Shown here piece after piece: positions 12,735 to 20,921 of a stretch of 32,072 nucleotides of DNA; position 1 is the stretch's first letter, and every line of letters begins with the position of its first letter. The DNA lies in assembly GCF_030063185.1 (NCBI RefSeq), contig NZ_JASISP010000031.1, positions 1 to 32,072 on the forward strand. The letters run 5' to 3'. The stretch is from Arthrobacter sp. H35-D1 (GTDB lineage Bacteria > Actinomycetota > Actinomycetes > Actinomycetales > Micrococcaceae). Position numbers and translations under genes: made by a program. The notes under the pieces are model-generated. The model ran no database searches, was not told the DNA's origin, and worked only from the letters and a program-made list of their open reading frames with translations.

Positions 12735-13354
12735 TAGCGAGACAATGCTGCGGTGAGCCGTTCGAAGGCTGCAGCAGCCGGTACTGTTTCGGCGTGTGCC
12801 GCGTCCCCGCTGCCGGTGAGCAGCGTCCACGTCTCCGACTCGTCACGTTTGAGATGGGCCGTGAGCGAGGTGTGCGAGGCCGAATGATAGGTGACCATGG
12901 CGGAGGCGGGAAGGCCGTCCGTGGCGTCTTGGAGGTAGGCCTGGGAGAGAAGCACGCCCAAGCGGGGCAATCCTTCGGAGGTGTCGACGGGGCGCACCTG
13001 GTGCGCCCCCAACCGGTTCAGGGACAGCAGGAGGGAACCGTGCGCGGAGGCTGCCACAAACATGACGTGGTCTGCTCCGGGCGTCACGAAGGCCACTTCC
13101 AGCCATTCGGTGGCTGTTGTCAGGACAGCGGCCACCAGTGCACCGCGTTCCGTCGGAACAATATCGTCCCCCTTGGGCTCGGCCATTCCACGGGCCAGCA
13201 GGGTTGTGATGCCAGCCCGTTCCAAAACGTCGCGGTGCGCTGCAGCGGAAAGGCGGAACAGGTCGCGGGTGGCTGCTGAGGCATCAGTTGGATTCATTGC
13301 CAGCAGGGCCAGCAGTTCATGGTCGGTCAGCAAAAGATCTGATTCGTCGGTCAT
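12734..13354 (-). CDS. Unknown soluble protein, paralogue of the 10941-11588 gene
   Basis: A 206-residue product starting MTDESDLLLTDHELLALL. ATG 13354 has AAGGA five bases upstream, so it is preferred over an ATG 16 codons earlier. It shares several blocks with the protein at 10941-11588: TDHELLALLAMNPTDA, AGITTLLARGM, IVPTERGALVAAVL, ATEWLEVAFVTPG and a GLPAS motif near residue 150. There are no membrane segments or enzyme motifs. It is 54 bases downstream of the restored WXG100-type gene and is translationally coupled to the membrane protein that follows. A secretion chaperone role is inferred from context only. Confidence 0.78.
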   Translation of the reverse strand: MTDESDLLLTDHELLALLAMNPTDASAATRDLFRLSAAAHRDVLERAGITTLLARGMAEPKGDDIVPTERGALVAAVLTTATEWLEVAFVTPGADHVMFVAASAHGSLLLSLNRLGAHQVRPVDTSEGLPRLGVLLSQAYLQDATDGLPASAMVTYHSASHTSLTAHLKRDESETWTLLTGSGDAAHAETVPAAAAFERLTAALSR

Positions 13355-13408
13355 TGTTTCCTTGGGGTTGAAATCCTGGTGAGGGACAGGTGCCGGCTGC
13401 ACTCAGCT

Positions 13409-14267
13409 CTATCCACCGGACAGCCAGCCCCACGCCTTTTTGGCCACGTTGGCGCTTTGTTCGCCAACCCACTTGGCGCCGTCGCCGAACATCTCACTGG
13501 TGCTGTCGTAGCCCACGGAGTTGGACAGCACGCCCATGCCGGCCCAGACGATTCCCGCCACGGCAAGGCCGGTCCCACCACGGGGATGAATGAGCCAACA
13601 CCCAAGACCGTGGTGATTCCGCCGTCGAGCATCTGGTTCGTGTTGCCGTCCATGAGCCCGTTGGCAAATTGGGCCCCTCCGCCAATGATGCTGAGCACGC
13701 CGGCTGCACGGCCCGCCATGGAGAGCCCGTTGAGCAGTTGGGTGCCCTTGAAGTACTGGCCCAGCTGTCCACCCCGGGCACTCAACAGGCTCCACGGCAT
13801 TTCCCGCAGCAGCCCGGCCTTGATCATTTTTCCCAGCAGGTTGTCGGCGAATACGCTGCCCAGAGAGGCCAGGAGGTTGCCGGTCTGGTAGGCGGGGTTG
13901 GAGTTGGCCGCCGCCACGTCATCCAGCGACAGGTTGGCCACACCGTCGTCGCCAGGCCCAACACGAAGGGGATCGCCGGGGCCGGCAGGAAGGCCGGATG
14001 CGACACTGGCCTGGACTTGCTCGTCGGCCTGATTGTTCAAGATTCTCGAGTATTGTGCCAGAACGTCCCCGGTGGAGCGTAGCTTCAGGCGCATCCCGTT
14101 GTGCCACTGGCTGCGGAACCGCTCGCTGTCAGGACCGTTCCAGCGCGCGCCGGTGATGACGCTGTTCAGTGAGGAGGACAGCTGCTTCAGCGTGGTGCCC
14201 GAAGTTTCCATGGTTTTGGCCAGCTCACGTAACTGTTCGGGGTCTGCGCCGATCTGCCATCTGTCAT
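13409..14267 (-). pseudogene. WXG100-type secreted protein, two frameshifts
   Basis: The conceptual product is a WXG100-domain protein fused to a hydrophobic Gly-rich C-terminal region, of the kind exported by type VII secretion. From ATG 14267 (AAGGATAGGA upstream) the reading frame must shift after three codons to continue as WQIGADPEQLRELAKTMETS. The next part runs intact through ARWNGPDSERFRSQW (the W-x-G turn) to VGSFIPVVG. There a second shift, near 13577, restores TGLAVAGIVWAGMGVLSNS and a natural end at 13409 (KKAWGWLSGG). Each can be repaired by one added base. Without repair, translation could only start at ATG 14211 in mid-helix and would end in unrelated residues at 13351. It is either a decayed gene or one affected by two sequencing errors. 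It heads a five-gene operon. Confidence 0.7.
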
Positions 14268-14328
14268 GGAGAGTCCTATCCTTGCCTCAAGAGGGGCGGT
14301 GCATTGGCCACTGCGACTTGTCGGTTTT

Positions 14329-14334
14329 ACCTTA
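14329..14334 (-). promoter_or_regulatory. Possible -10 box of the WXG operon
   Basis: TAAGGT on the minus strand, about 60 bases before the WXG gene's ATG at 14267. The -35 is not convincing. Confidence 0.3.
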
Positions 14335-14389
14335 TTCCACTGGCGGTCCCTTGCGACCTGGGGAGAACTCACCGCTGCGCCCGCCCCGC

Positions 14390-14404
14390 TACAATCATCA
14401 AATG
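14390..14404 (+). promoter_or_regulatory. -10 box and leaderless start of the BtrH_N-like gene
   Basis: TACAAT (14390-14395), six bases, then ATG 14402. No ribosome binding site precedes the ATG, so transcription probably begins at the start codon. Confidence 0.55.
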
Positions 14405-15511
14405 CCTGCCGACTACAACCACCGGACCGACTATTCACACTGGGACGCGGGATTGCGGACCCGTGTCTTGGCCGCATCAGCGGTGCTGAACCCGTTCACC
14501 GGCGAGCCGTTCAGCGAAGCGGCGCTGGCCGGGTTGGGCGGCGGAATCGGCTTCATGGTCTTCACTTTTGACGGCAAGGAGACCACCACGGCCTCCGTGG
14601 TGACGCGCTTTCATCCCGGGCCGTATACAGAAAATCTGCTGCGGCGCAGCGGAGCCAACATCCATATCCAGCAAACCGGCAGTGCGGCCCTGGCCCAGTC
14701 GCGCCTGGATGCTGCACTGGAGACGGGGGTGCCCGTCGTGGTCCGGGTGGTGCACGGAACACTGCCGTGGATCCCGGCAGACCCGCTGGCCGACATGGAC
14801 TCGGTGGATGTGGCGGTGGTGGCTCGCGACGGTGAAGACTACTTCGTGGACGACGGCGATGGGCGGCTGGAACGGATCAGCGCACACTCGTTGGCGGCAG
14901 CTCGCACCTCCCGCAAGGCAGACAAGCATTGGCAGGGACATGTGGTGGGAGGCGGCGGCGAGGCATTGACCGCCGAGGTGTTGACGGCCGAGGTGCTGCG
15001 CCGGACCATGGCCGAGACGGCACAAGAGCTTCTATCCCAGCAAGCCCCTCCCGGGGTTCCCGCCGGCTATGCCAAGAATTTCGGCATTCTGGGCATGCAG
15101 TCGTGGGCGCAGCGCTTGCGCGACACCTCCACGCGTTACGGATGGGCCCGGATCTTTGGCGATCCCCAACGTGCGGTGGAGGGCCTGGGCATGTTGCACG
15201 GGGTGCTGGCCGGAAAACGGTTTAGCGGCCCCGGCGCACTGCGCCCGTTGTATGCCCAATTCCTGCGGGAGGTGGCGAAGTACGGGCAGGGGAGCACCGG
15301 CGTCGGACTTTCCGCCATGGATCTGGAAGGTCTGGCGGAGGCGGCTGCACATTACGAGCTGCTCGGGAAGCAGTGGGAAGACCTGGCGGCGCTCATCGGG
15401 GCCGCCGGGGAACCGGATTTTGCGCTCATGGCGGAGCATGTGGAGGCGATCGCAGCGTTGGAAACCACAGCGGCACTGGCCCTGCAATCAGCGTCCGGCC
15501 GCGTGCTTTGA
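14402..15511 (+). CDS. BtrH_N/DUF4872-like protein lacking cysteine
   Basis: A 369-residue protein. The N-terminal part resembles the butirosin BtrH N-terminal domain: GLGGGIGFMVFTFDG (44-58), the NLLRRSGANI segment, and VPVVVRVVHGTLPW, which fits the usual strand-then-acidic region. It is followed by a DUF4872-like part (DYFVDDGDGRLERISAHSLAAART). BtrH itself is a cysteine-dependent acyltransferase on a carrier protein. Here the position of the His-Cys pair about 25 residues before GLGGG reads Arg19-Thr20, and the whole protein has no cysteine. Acyl transfer by that mechanism is therefore unlikely. The C-terminal half (residues about 210-369) is helical with no known motif. It is divergent from the WXG operon. 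The domain assignment is by motif only. Confidence 0.7.
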   Translation: MPADYNHRTDYSHWDAGLRTRVLAASAVLNPFTGEPFSEAALAGLGGGIGFMVFTFDGKETTTASVVTRFHPGPYTENLLRRSGANIHIQQTGSAALAQSRLDAALETGVPVVVRVVHGTLPWIPADPLADMDSVDVAVVARDGEDYFVDDGDGRLERISAHSLAAARTSRKADKHWQGHVVGGGGEALTAEVLTAEVLRRTMAETAQELLSQQAPPGVPAGYAKNFGILGMQSWAQRLRDTSTRYGWARIFGDPQRAVEGLGMLHGVLAGKRFSGPGALRPLYAQFLREVAKYGQGSTGVGLSAMDLEGLAEAAAHYELLGKQWEDLAALIGAAGEPDFALMAEHVEAIAALETTAALALQSASGRVL

Positions 15512-15532
15512 AGCCCGGCGCCCTCGCTGCGA

Positions 15533-15548
15533 TAGGGTGGGGGGCGTG
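15533..15548 (+). promoter_or_regulatory. -10 box near the guaB3 start
   Basis: TAGGGT (15533-15538), seven bases, then GTG 15546. The intervening G-run could serve as a Shine-Dalgarno sequence instead, so a leaderless start is possible but not certain. Confidence 0.4.
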
Positions 15549-16670
15549 ACTTATGAGATTGAGATTGGCCGTGGAAAGCGTGGACGCCGCGCATATTCGT
15601 TGGATGAGATTTCGATTGTGCCGGCCAGGCGCACCCGCGATCCCCAGGATGTTTCGGTGAAATGGCAGATCGACGCCTACCAGTTTGAGATTCCCGTCAT
15701 CGGTGCGCCCATGGACTCGGTGATGTCCCCGGAAACCGCCATTGCCCTGGGCAAGCTCGGCGGGCTGGGCGTGCTGGACCTGGAAGGCCTGTGGACCCGC
15801 TACGAGGATCCCCAGCCGGTGCTGGACGAGATCGCGGCACTGGAGGGCTCGGTCGTGGACCCGGAGACCACCCGCCGCCTGCAGAAAATCTACAACGAGC
15901 CCATCAAGGCCGAGCTGATCACTGCACGCCTGGCCGAGATCCGCGCCGCCGGCGTGACAGTGGCCGGCTCCTTGACGCCCCAGCGCACGCAGGAGTTTTA
16001 CAAGACGGTGATTGCCGCCGGTGTTGATATATTCGTCATCCGCGGAACCACCGTTTCAGCCGAACACGTTTCCAAAACCACCGAACCGTTGAACCTCAAG
16101 CAGTTCATTTATGAGCTCGACGTCCCCGTGATTGTGGGTGGAGCAGCCGGCTACACCTCCGCACTTCACCTGATGCGCACCGGCGCGGCAGGCGTCCTGG
16201 TGGGCTTCGGCGGCGGCGCCTCCACCACCACAAGCCGCGCCCTGGGCATCCGCTCGCCCATGGCCAGCGCCATCTCCGACGTGGCCGCTGCCCGTCGGGA
16301 CTACATGGATGAATCCGGTGGACGCTATGTGCACGTGATCGCCGACGGCGGCATGGGCTCCAGCGGCGACGTCGTCAAGGCCATCGCCATGGGCGCCGAC
16401 GCCGTCATGCTTGGATCCGCGTTGTCTCGCGCTGCGGAGGCACCTGGCCAGGGCTGGCACTGGGGCGCCGAGGCGCACCACCAGGAACTGCCGCGCGGGC
16501 ATCGGGTGAAGATGGGCACCGTGGGCACCTTGGAGGAGGTCCTGTACGGTCCCGCCCACCAAGCCGACGGAACCTCGAACCTGATCGGTGCACTGCGCCG
16601 CTCGATGGCCACCACCGGCTATTCCGACCTGAAGGAATTCCAGCGGATCGACGTCATCGTTTGGCCGTAG
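15546..16670 (+). CDS. guaB3: GuaB3 family IMP dehydrogenase-related protein
   Basis: A (beta/alpha)8 barrel related to IMP dehydrogenase but only 374 residues, without the CBS pair; this is the usual actinobacterial GuaB3 form. It has SLDEISIVPARRTRDP near the start, then GAPMDSVMSPE, IADGGMGSSGDVVKAIAMGADAVMLGS and a C-terminal region ending DVIVWP. The loop that carries the catalytic cysteine in GuaB (GPGSICTTR) aligns here with GGGASTTTSRALGI, where threonine takes its place, and the protein has no cysteine at all. It therefore cannot form the thioimidate intermediate, and its reaction is unsettled. GTG 15546 gives the normal N-terminus. It lies 34 bases after the previous stop. Confidence 0.93.
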   Translation: MTYEIEIGRGKRGRRAYSLDEISIVPARRTRDPQDVSVKWQIDAYQFEIPVIGAPMDSVMSPETAIALGKLGGLGVLDLEGLWTRYEDPQPVLDEIAALEGSVVDPETTRRLQKIYNEPIKAELITARLAEIRAAGVTVAGSLTPQRTQEFYKTVIAAGVDIFVIRGTTVSAEHVSKTTEPLNLKQFIYELDVPVIVGGAAGYTSALHLMRTGAAGVLVGFGGGASTTTSRALGIRSPMASAISDVAAARRDYMDESGGRYVHVIADGGMGSSGDVVKAIAMGADAVMLGSALSRAAEAPGQGWHWGAEAHHQELPRGHRVKMGTVGTLEEVLYGPAHQADGTSNLIGALRRSMATTGYSDLKEFQRIDVIVWP

Positions 16671-16681
16671 TTTCCACTGCA

Positions 16682-16721
16682 CAGCGATGCCCCGGACCGC
16701 CTGCGGACCGGGGCATCGCTG
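16682..16721. terminator. Hairpin after guaB3
   Basis: Fourteen-base perfect stem (16682-16695 with 16708-16721), with a further CCGC/GCGG inside the loop, 11 bases past the guaB3 stop. No T-run follows. Confidence 0.65.
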
Positions 16722-16791
16722 GGCTCCGAGGAGTGTTCGGCAAGGGCTCGAGGTGCGCTGGGCGCAGCTGCCCAAGTGCTTGGCAGGGGTC

Positions 16792-16797
16792 TAGACT
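16792..16797 (+). promoter_or_regulatory. Possible -10 box of the EIIA gene
   Basis: TAGACT 40 bases before the ATG, just after the guaB3 hairpin. The -35 is weak. Confidence 0.4.
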
Positions 16798-16836
16798 AGT
16801 GTGAGCTGCTTGAACAAACTCGCGCGAAAGGTACCC

Positions 16837-17328
16837 ATGACATCGGCTTCACTGGAACGCTATGACACCGAATTGACCAACCCCGGGTTGGTGATTTTGG
16901 AGATGACGGCCGAATCCAAGGAGGACGCCGCAGCCCAGCTGGCGGCCAAACTCTTTGAACAGGGCAGGGTTTCGGACCTCGACGGCTTCCTGCGCGACGT
17001 CAACGCCCGCGAACACCAGATGGCAACTGGCTTGCCGGGCGGAATTGGCCTGCCGCACGCCCGGAGCGAGTTCGTGAAGGAAATTTCCATCGCCGTGGGA
17101 GTGACCAAATTCGACCACAGCCTTGATTTTGGCGCGGCGGACGGCCCAGCCACTGTGATCTTGCTCGTTGCCACCCCCGCCAGCTCATTCTCGGCCCACT
17201 TGGAAGTGCTGGCAACCTTGGCCCGCTCGCTTTTCAAGGAGAACTTCCGCGAGTCCCTGCGGCGGGCGCACGACACGGAGGTCATCGCCGAGCTGATCAA
17301 CTCCACGCTGGTCTTCTTCGACCATTAG
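16837..17328 (+). CDS. PTS EIIA domain protein, fructose/mannitol type
   Basis: A phosphocarrier domain that accepts phosphate from HPr on a histidine and passes it to an EIIB or acts as a regulator, in the cytoplasm. The 163-residue product is one PTS_EIIA type-2 domain with the active-site motif GIGLPHARSE, placing the phosphorylated residue at His74. A VILLVATPASSFSAHLEVLATLAR segment, typical of the fold, follows. ATG 16837 has GAAAGG six bases upstream. No EIIB or EIIC gene is nearby; it stands alone between guaB3 and a SURF1 gene. A regulatory or shared EIIA role is possible, but a separate fructose permease elsewhere would fit as well. Confidence 0.9.
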   Translation: MTSASLERYDTELTNPGLVILEMTAESKEDAAAQLAAKLFEQGRVSDLDGFLRDVNAREHQMATGLPGGIGLPHARSEFVKEISIAVGVTKFDHSLDFGAADGPATVILLVATPASSFSAHLEVLATLARSLFKENFRESLRRAHDTEVIAELINSTLVFFDH

Positions 17329-17371
17329 CCGGCATTCGTTGTTCTACAGGGATACGAAGTAACGTTGAAGC

Positions 17372-18220
17372 GTGTTGAAAACTGCCGTCAAGCCCAAATG
17401 GATCGCCGCGCTGGTGTTTGCGCTGGCGGTGGCCGCTGTCTTTGTCCTTTTGAGCCAGTGGCAGTTCTCCCGTTCGCTGGAGAAAGACGTTGCGCCCCCT
17501 GAGGTGACAAGCAAGGTTCAGCCGCTGCTGGAGACCTTGGAACCGGGCCAGCCCTTGCTGGGCGATGCTGAAGGCCAGATTGTCACGGCACAGGGACGCT
17601 TCGATCAGAGCAAGCAAGTGCTTGTTCCTTCGCGGCTGCAGGACGGCAATGTTGGCTACTGGGTCGTGACGGCCTTTGAGGTGGACGGTGCACCTTTGCT
17701 GACCGGTGTGGCAGCGACCGATGAAGTGGCCATCCCCGTGGCCCGCGGCTGGATTGCCTCCTCGGAGAACGTGCCGGAAGCGCCAACGGGCAGCATTGCC
17801 CTTGAGGGCAGGCTGCTCAACTCCGAAGGTCCTGAATTGAAGAAGGATCTTCCCGCCGGCCAGATCAACATGCTGTCCTCGGCCGAGCTCAGCAACATTT
17901 GGAAAGTCACCACCTACGCCGCGTTCATCGTCTCCCACAACGAACTGGCGGATGGACAGGAAATCGGTGCAGCAGCGGGCACCAGCGGCTTGGTTCCCAT
18001 CACCGTCACCGCCACCGACCAAAACAACAAGGTCAACTGGCTGAACATCTTCTACTCCCTGGAATGGGTGTTGTTTGCCGGATTTGCCGTTTTCCTGTGG
18101 TGGCGCCTTGTGGCCGACGACTACCGCCGCGACCAAGATGAGCTCTTCGACCTTGCCGCCGAAGACGACGAAGACGAAGACGAAGGCGTTGCCACCGACG
18201 GTGGCGAGACTCGCGCCTGA
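17372..18220 (+). CDS. SURF1-family cytochrome oxidase assembly protein
   Basis: Membrane protein of the SURF1 family, which helps cytochrome c oxidase maturation, probably haem a insertion. The 282-residue product has the classic layout: an N-terminal helix (about 11-28) leading into LLSQWQFSRSLEKD, a long extracytoplasmic loop containing VTAFEVDGAPLLTGVA and VARGWIASS, and a second helix (about 225-245). It ends in a very acidic tail of about 25 residues (AAEDDEDEDEG), which is unusual. GTG 17372 and the adjacent TTG are both possible starts; the ribosome binding site is weak (GAAG). It precedes the DUF3817 gene by 99 bases on the same strand. Confidence 0.88.
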   Translation: MLKTAVKPKWIAALVFALAVAAVFVLLSQWQFSRSLEKDVAPPEVTSKVQPLLETLEPGQPLLGDAEGQIVTAQGRFDQSKQVLVPSRLQDGNVGYWVVTAFEVDGAPLLTGVAATDEVAIPVARGWIASSENVPEAPTGSIALEGRLLNSEGPELKKDLPAGQINMLSSAELSNIWKVTTYAAFIVSHNELADGQEIGAAAGTSGLVPITVTATDQNNKVNWLNIFYSLEWVLFAGFAVFLWWRLVADDYRRDQDELFDLAAEDDEDEDEGVATDGGETRA

Positions 18221-18319
18221 AACCCCGCTGTGACGGGCATGCCACAGTGATTGAAGAACTTGCCTGGACTGGATTTTGGACAGTCTGAAACCACCCGAAG
18301 ATTGAGGAGAGTCGGCACC

Positions 18320-18922
18320 GTGACCGAGCCCAACAACCCAGAACAGATCAGCACAGAACCGATCAGTGCAGAGCCGATCAGTGCAGAGCCGAATGGCACC
18401 GAGCCCGGCAACACACCGGCTGCCAAAACAAAATCGGCCGGTCCGAGTGCACCGGCGGCCAAGGCCGCACCCAAGCGCCGCTTTGGGGGCACCCCGGCGC
18501 AGATCCTCAGCGCGTTGAAGTTCTACAAGGTCCTTGCCTATGCAACAGGCACCATGCTGCTGCTGCTCGTGGTGGAACTTGTGCTGCGCTATGGCTTCCA
18601 AAGCGTGTTGATGGCAGGCGGAACCGACACTACCGGAGCCGCCCACGGGTTGGGGCTTGTCAGTCTTGATGGCGGAGTCATGGCCATTGCCGGCGGGGTG
18701 AATCTCTCCACCATGGTCCTGATCGTGCACGGCTGGATGTATGTCATCTACCTCATCGCCGACTTCCGCCTCTGGACGCTCATGCGCTGGCCGTTTGGCA
18801 AATTGGTGCTGATCGCCCTGGGCGGCGTGGTCCCGTTCCTGTCCTTCATTGTTGAAGCTCGGGTCCACAAGGAAGTACTGGCCGAAGTTGCTGCAAATCC
18901 CAAAGCGGGAAAGCGGTACTGA
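18320..18922 (+). CDS. DUF3817 membrane protein with repeat-bearing N-terminus
   Basis: A 200-residue membrane protein of the DUF3817 family, common in actinobacteria and of unknown role. Recognition rests on LKFYKVLAYATGTMLLLLVVELVLRY, a periplasmic loop, HGWMYVIYLIADFRLW and the final helix in GKLVLIALGGVVPFLSFIVEARV: three helices in all. The first 60 residues are disordered and carry a five-residue repeat (ISTEP, ISAEP, ISAEP, NGTEP), followed by an Ala/Lys/Pro-rich stretch. GTG 18320 is chosen because GAGGAG lies about 10 bases before it; the frame extends 23 codons upstream without a good site. It may be co-transcribed with the SURF1 gene. Confidence 0.88.
   Translation: MTEPNNPEQISTEPISAEPISAEPNGTEPGNTPAAKTKSAGPSAPAAKAAPKRRFGGTPAQILSALKFYKVLAYATGTMLLLLVVELVLRYGFQSVLMAGGTDTTGAAHGLGLVSLDGGVMAIAGGVNLSTMVLIVHGWMYVIYLIADFRLWTLMRWPFGKLVLIALGGVVPFLSFIVEARVHKEVLAEVAANPKAGKRY
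18346..18405 (+). repeat. 15-bp tandem repeat inside the DUF3817 gene
   Basis: Units 18361-18375 and 18376-18390 are identical (GATCAGTGCAGAGCC). 18346-18360 differs at two bases and 18391-18405 is more diverged. They encode the five-residue repeat in the cytoplasmic tail. Slippage could change the copy number. Confidence 0.85.
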
Positions 18923-18962
18923 TCCACCCGTAGCACTTCCCGCACAGGCCCTCACCGTACAG

Positions 18963-19053
18963 ACGCTCCTGCACTTTTGGGGGTAATATCACGGACGCTT
19001 CCGCACTTGGTGCGGGAGCGTTTCGCATTTGACCCCCGAAAGTGCAGGAGCGT
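18963..19053. repeat. Nested palindromic REP-like element
   Basis: Outer arms 18963-18984 and 19032-19053 pair over 22 bases with a single G-T wobble. Inside them, 18995-19006 and 19010-19021 pair over 12 bases with one wobble. The outer and inner arms are themselves similar (ACGCTCCTGCACTTT and ACGCTTCCGCACTTG), so one unit occurs four times in alternating orientation. This is the layout of a REP/BIME-like intergenic element. Confidence 0.75.
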
Positions 19054-19081
19054 CGGGGGAGGGGCCTCGTTGTTGTGGTGA

Positions 19082-19102
19082 CCGTCCATGACGGGCTTTT
19101 TT
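19082..19102 (+). terminator. Short terminator before guaA
   Basis: CCGTC, loop CAT, GACGG, then GC and six T. The stem is short but the T-run is good; it would end the DUF3817 transcript. Confidence 0.5.
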
Positions 19103-19156
19103 GAGTCGCTGGTCACTCAATGGCGGGCACCGGGGCGAGGGGGCCGCGCTGTGGGT

Positions 19157-19171
19157 TAAGATTGCAAGGTG
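19157..19171 (+). promoter_or_regulatory. -10 box and leaderless start of guaA
   Basis: TAAGAT (19157-19162), six bases, then GTG 19169. No Shine-Dalgarno sequence is present, so the message probably begins at the start codon. Confidence 0.55.
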
Positions 19172-20758
19172 ACTAATCCCGCTACGGCCCAGACTTCCCA
19201 GAAGCCCGTCCTGGTTGTGGACTACGGTGCCCAGTACGCCCAGTTGATTGCGCGCCGTGTGCGTGAGGCCAATGTGTACTCGGAAATCGTTCCGCATACC
19301 TTTACCACCGCGCAGTTGCTTGCGAAGAACCCAGCTGCCATCATCCTCTCCGGAGGACCCTCAAGCGTCTATGCAGAGGGCGCGCCCAATATTGGTGCAG
19401 ACCTGTTTGAAGCCGGTATTCCGGTCCTGGGCATTTGCTATGGCTTCCAGGCCATGGCCGCAGCCCTGGGCGGAACTGTTGCACACACCGGGCAGCGCGA
19501 ATACGGCTCCACCCAGGTGCAGATTCTCGGCGAAAGCCGCTCCATCCTCAGCGACACGAACCCGGTCCAGACAACGTGGATGAGCCACGGCGACAGCGTC
19601 CACGAGGCGCCCGCAGGCTTCGACGTGTTGGCAACCTCGGCCGGTGCGCCGGTTGCGGCGTTTGCCAATGAGGAAAAGTGCCTCTTCGGCGTCCAATGGC
19701 ACCCCGAAGTCAAGCACTCCGAATTTGGCCAGAAGGTGCTGGAGAACTTCTTGTTCAACGGCGCCAAGCTGGAAAAGAACTGGACTGCCACCAGCATCCT
19801 GGACGACCAGGTTGAGCGCATCCGCGGGCAGATCGGCGACGCCCAGGTCATTTGCGGCCTGTCCGGCGGCGTCGACTCCGCTGTGGCCGCTGCCCTCGTG
19901 CAGCGCGCCGTGGGCGACCAGCTCACCTGCGTATTCGTCAACCACGGACTGCTCCGTGAAGGCGAGGCCGAACAGGTCGAGCTCGACTTTGTGGCCTCCA
20001 CCGGAGCCAAGCTGTATGTTGCCAACGAACAGGACCGCTTCCTGAACGCCTTGGCCGGGGTGTCCGACCCCGAAAGCAAGCGCAAGATCATCGGCCGCGA
20101 ATTCATCCGCGCCTTCGAAGAAGCCGAGCGGGCCATCATGGCCGAAGCCGCCTCTGAAGGCGAAGAGATTAAGTTCCTGGTCCAGGGCACCCTGTACCCC
20201 GACGTTGTGGAATCCGGCGGTGGTGAAGGCGCAGCCAACATCAAGAGCCACCACAATGTGGGAGGGCTTCCGGAAGATCTTCGCTTTGAGCTTGTTGAAC
20301 CGCTGCGTGCCCTGTTCAAGGACGAGGTCCGTGCCGTGGGTGCCGAGCTCGGCCTGCCTGCCGAAATTGTCGGCCGCCAGCCCTTCCCCGGCCCTGGCCT
20401 GGGTATTCGCATCGTTGGCGAGATCACCGGCGAACGGCTGGAACTGCTGCGCAAGGCGGACGCCATTGCCCGCGCGGAGCTGACTGCTGCAGGCTTGGAC
20501 AACGAAGTGTGGCAGATGCCTGTTGTGCTGCTTGCCGATGTGCGCAGCGTTGGCGTCATGGGCGATGGCCGCACCTACGGACATCCGATCGTGCTGCGCC
20601 CGGTGTCCTCCGAGGACGCCATGACGGCGGACTGGTCGCGACTGCCATACGACCTGCTGGCGAAAATCTCCAACCGAATCACCAACGAGGTGGACGGTGT
20701 CAACCGCGTTGTCTTGGACGTCACCTCCAAGCCGCCGGGAACGATTGAATGGGAGTAA
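19169..20758 (+). CDS. guaA: GMP synthase (glutamine-hydrolysing)
   Basis: Converts XMP to GMP using ATP and glutamine, the last step of guanine nucleotide synthesis. The 529-residue protein has an N-terminal class I glutamine amidotransferase domain with triad Cys90 (GICYGFQ), His178 and Glu180 (QWHPEV). The ATP pyrophosphatase domain has its P-loop SGGVDSAV (about 232-239), followed by the dimerisation domain with [13 protein letters not shown] near the end. Everything needed for activity is present. GTG 19169 gives the normal N-terminus ([20 protein letters not shown]). It is preceded by the REP-like element and a short terminator, so it is probably transcribed on its own. Confidence 0.98.
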   Translation: MTNPATAQTSQKPVLVVDYGAQYAQLIARRVREANVYSEIVPHTFTTAQLLAKNPAAIILSGGPSSVYAEGAPNIGADLFEAGIPVLGICYGFQAMAAALGGTVAHTGQREYGSTQVQILGESRSILSDTNPVQTTWMSHGDSVHEAPAGFDVLATSAGAPVAAFANEEKCLFGVQWHPEVKHSEFGQKVLENFLFNGAKLEKNWTATSILDDQVERIRGQIGDAQVICGLSGGVDSAVAAALVQRAVGDQLTCVFVNHGLLREGEAEQVELDFVASTGAKLYVANEQDRFLNALAGVSDPESKRKIIGREFIRAFEEAERAIMAEAASEGEEIKFLVQGTLYPDVVESGGGEGAANIKSHHNVGGLPEDLRFELVEPLRALFKDEVRAVGAELGLPAEIVGRQPFPGPGLGIRIVGEITGERLELLRKADAIARAELTAAGLDNEVWQMPVVLLADVRSVGVMGDGRTYGHPIVLRPVSSEDAMTADWSRLPYDLLAKISNRITNEVDGVNRVVLDVTSKPPGTIEWE

Positions 20759-20774
20759 TCCCCCCACAGGGACG

Positions 20775-20824
20775 CTGGAGGGCGCCCAAGCCAGTCTTTT
20801 CAGGCTTATTTTTGTGCCCTCCAG
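20775..20824 (+). terminator. Terminator of guaA, nested hairpins
   Basis: AAGCC/GGCTT (20788-20792 with 20803-20807) is followed by ATTTTT. A second, outer stem CTGGAGGGC/GCCCTCCAG (20775-20783 with 20816-20824) encloses it together with the T-run. Confidence 0.6.
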
Positions 20825-20921
20825 TGTGCCGAACGGGCATTCTTGGGCTAGGAACGATAGCCTGAATTGCATGTCAGTATGGTCAAGACCGTTCCGCTCA
20901 AGTGCAGAGAAGAAGGCACCC

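Noticed and set aside
17297-18955. 552-codon minus-strand frame over SURF1 and DUF3817
   Set aside because: Covers two genes with good family matches; its own product matches nothing.
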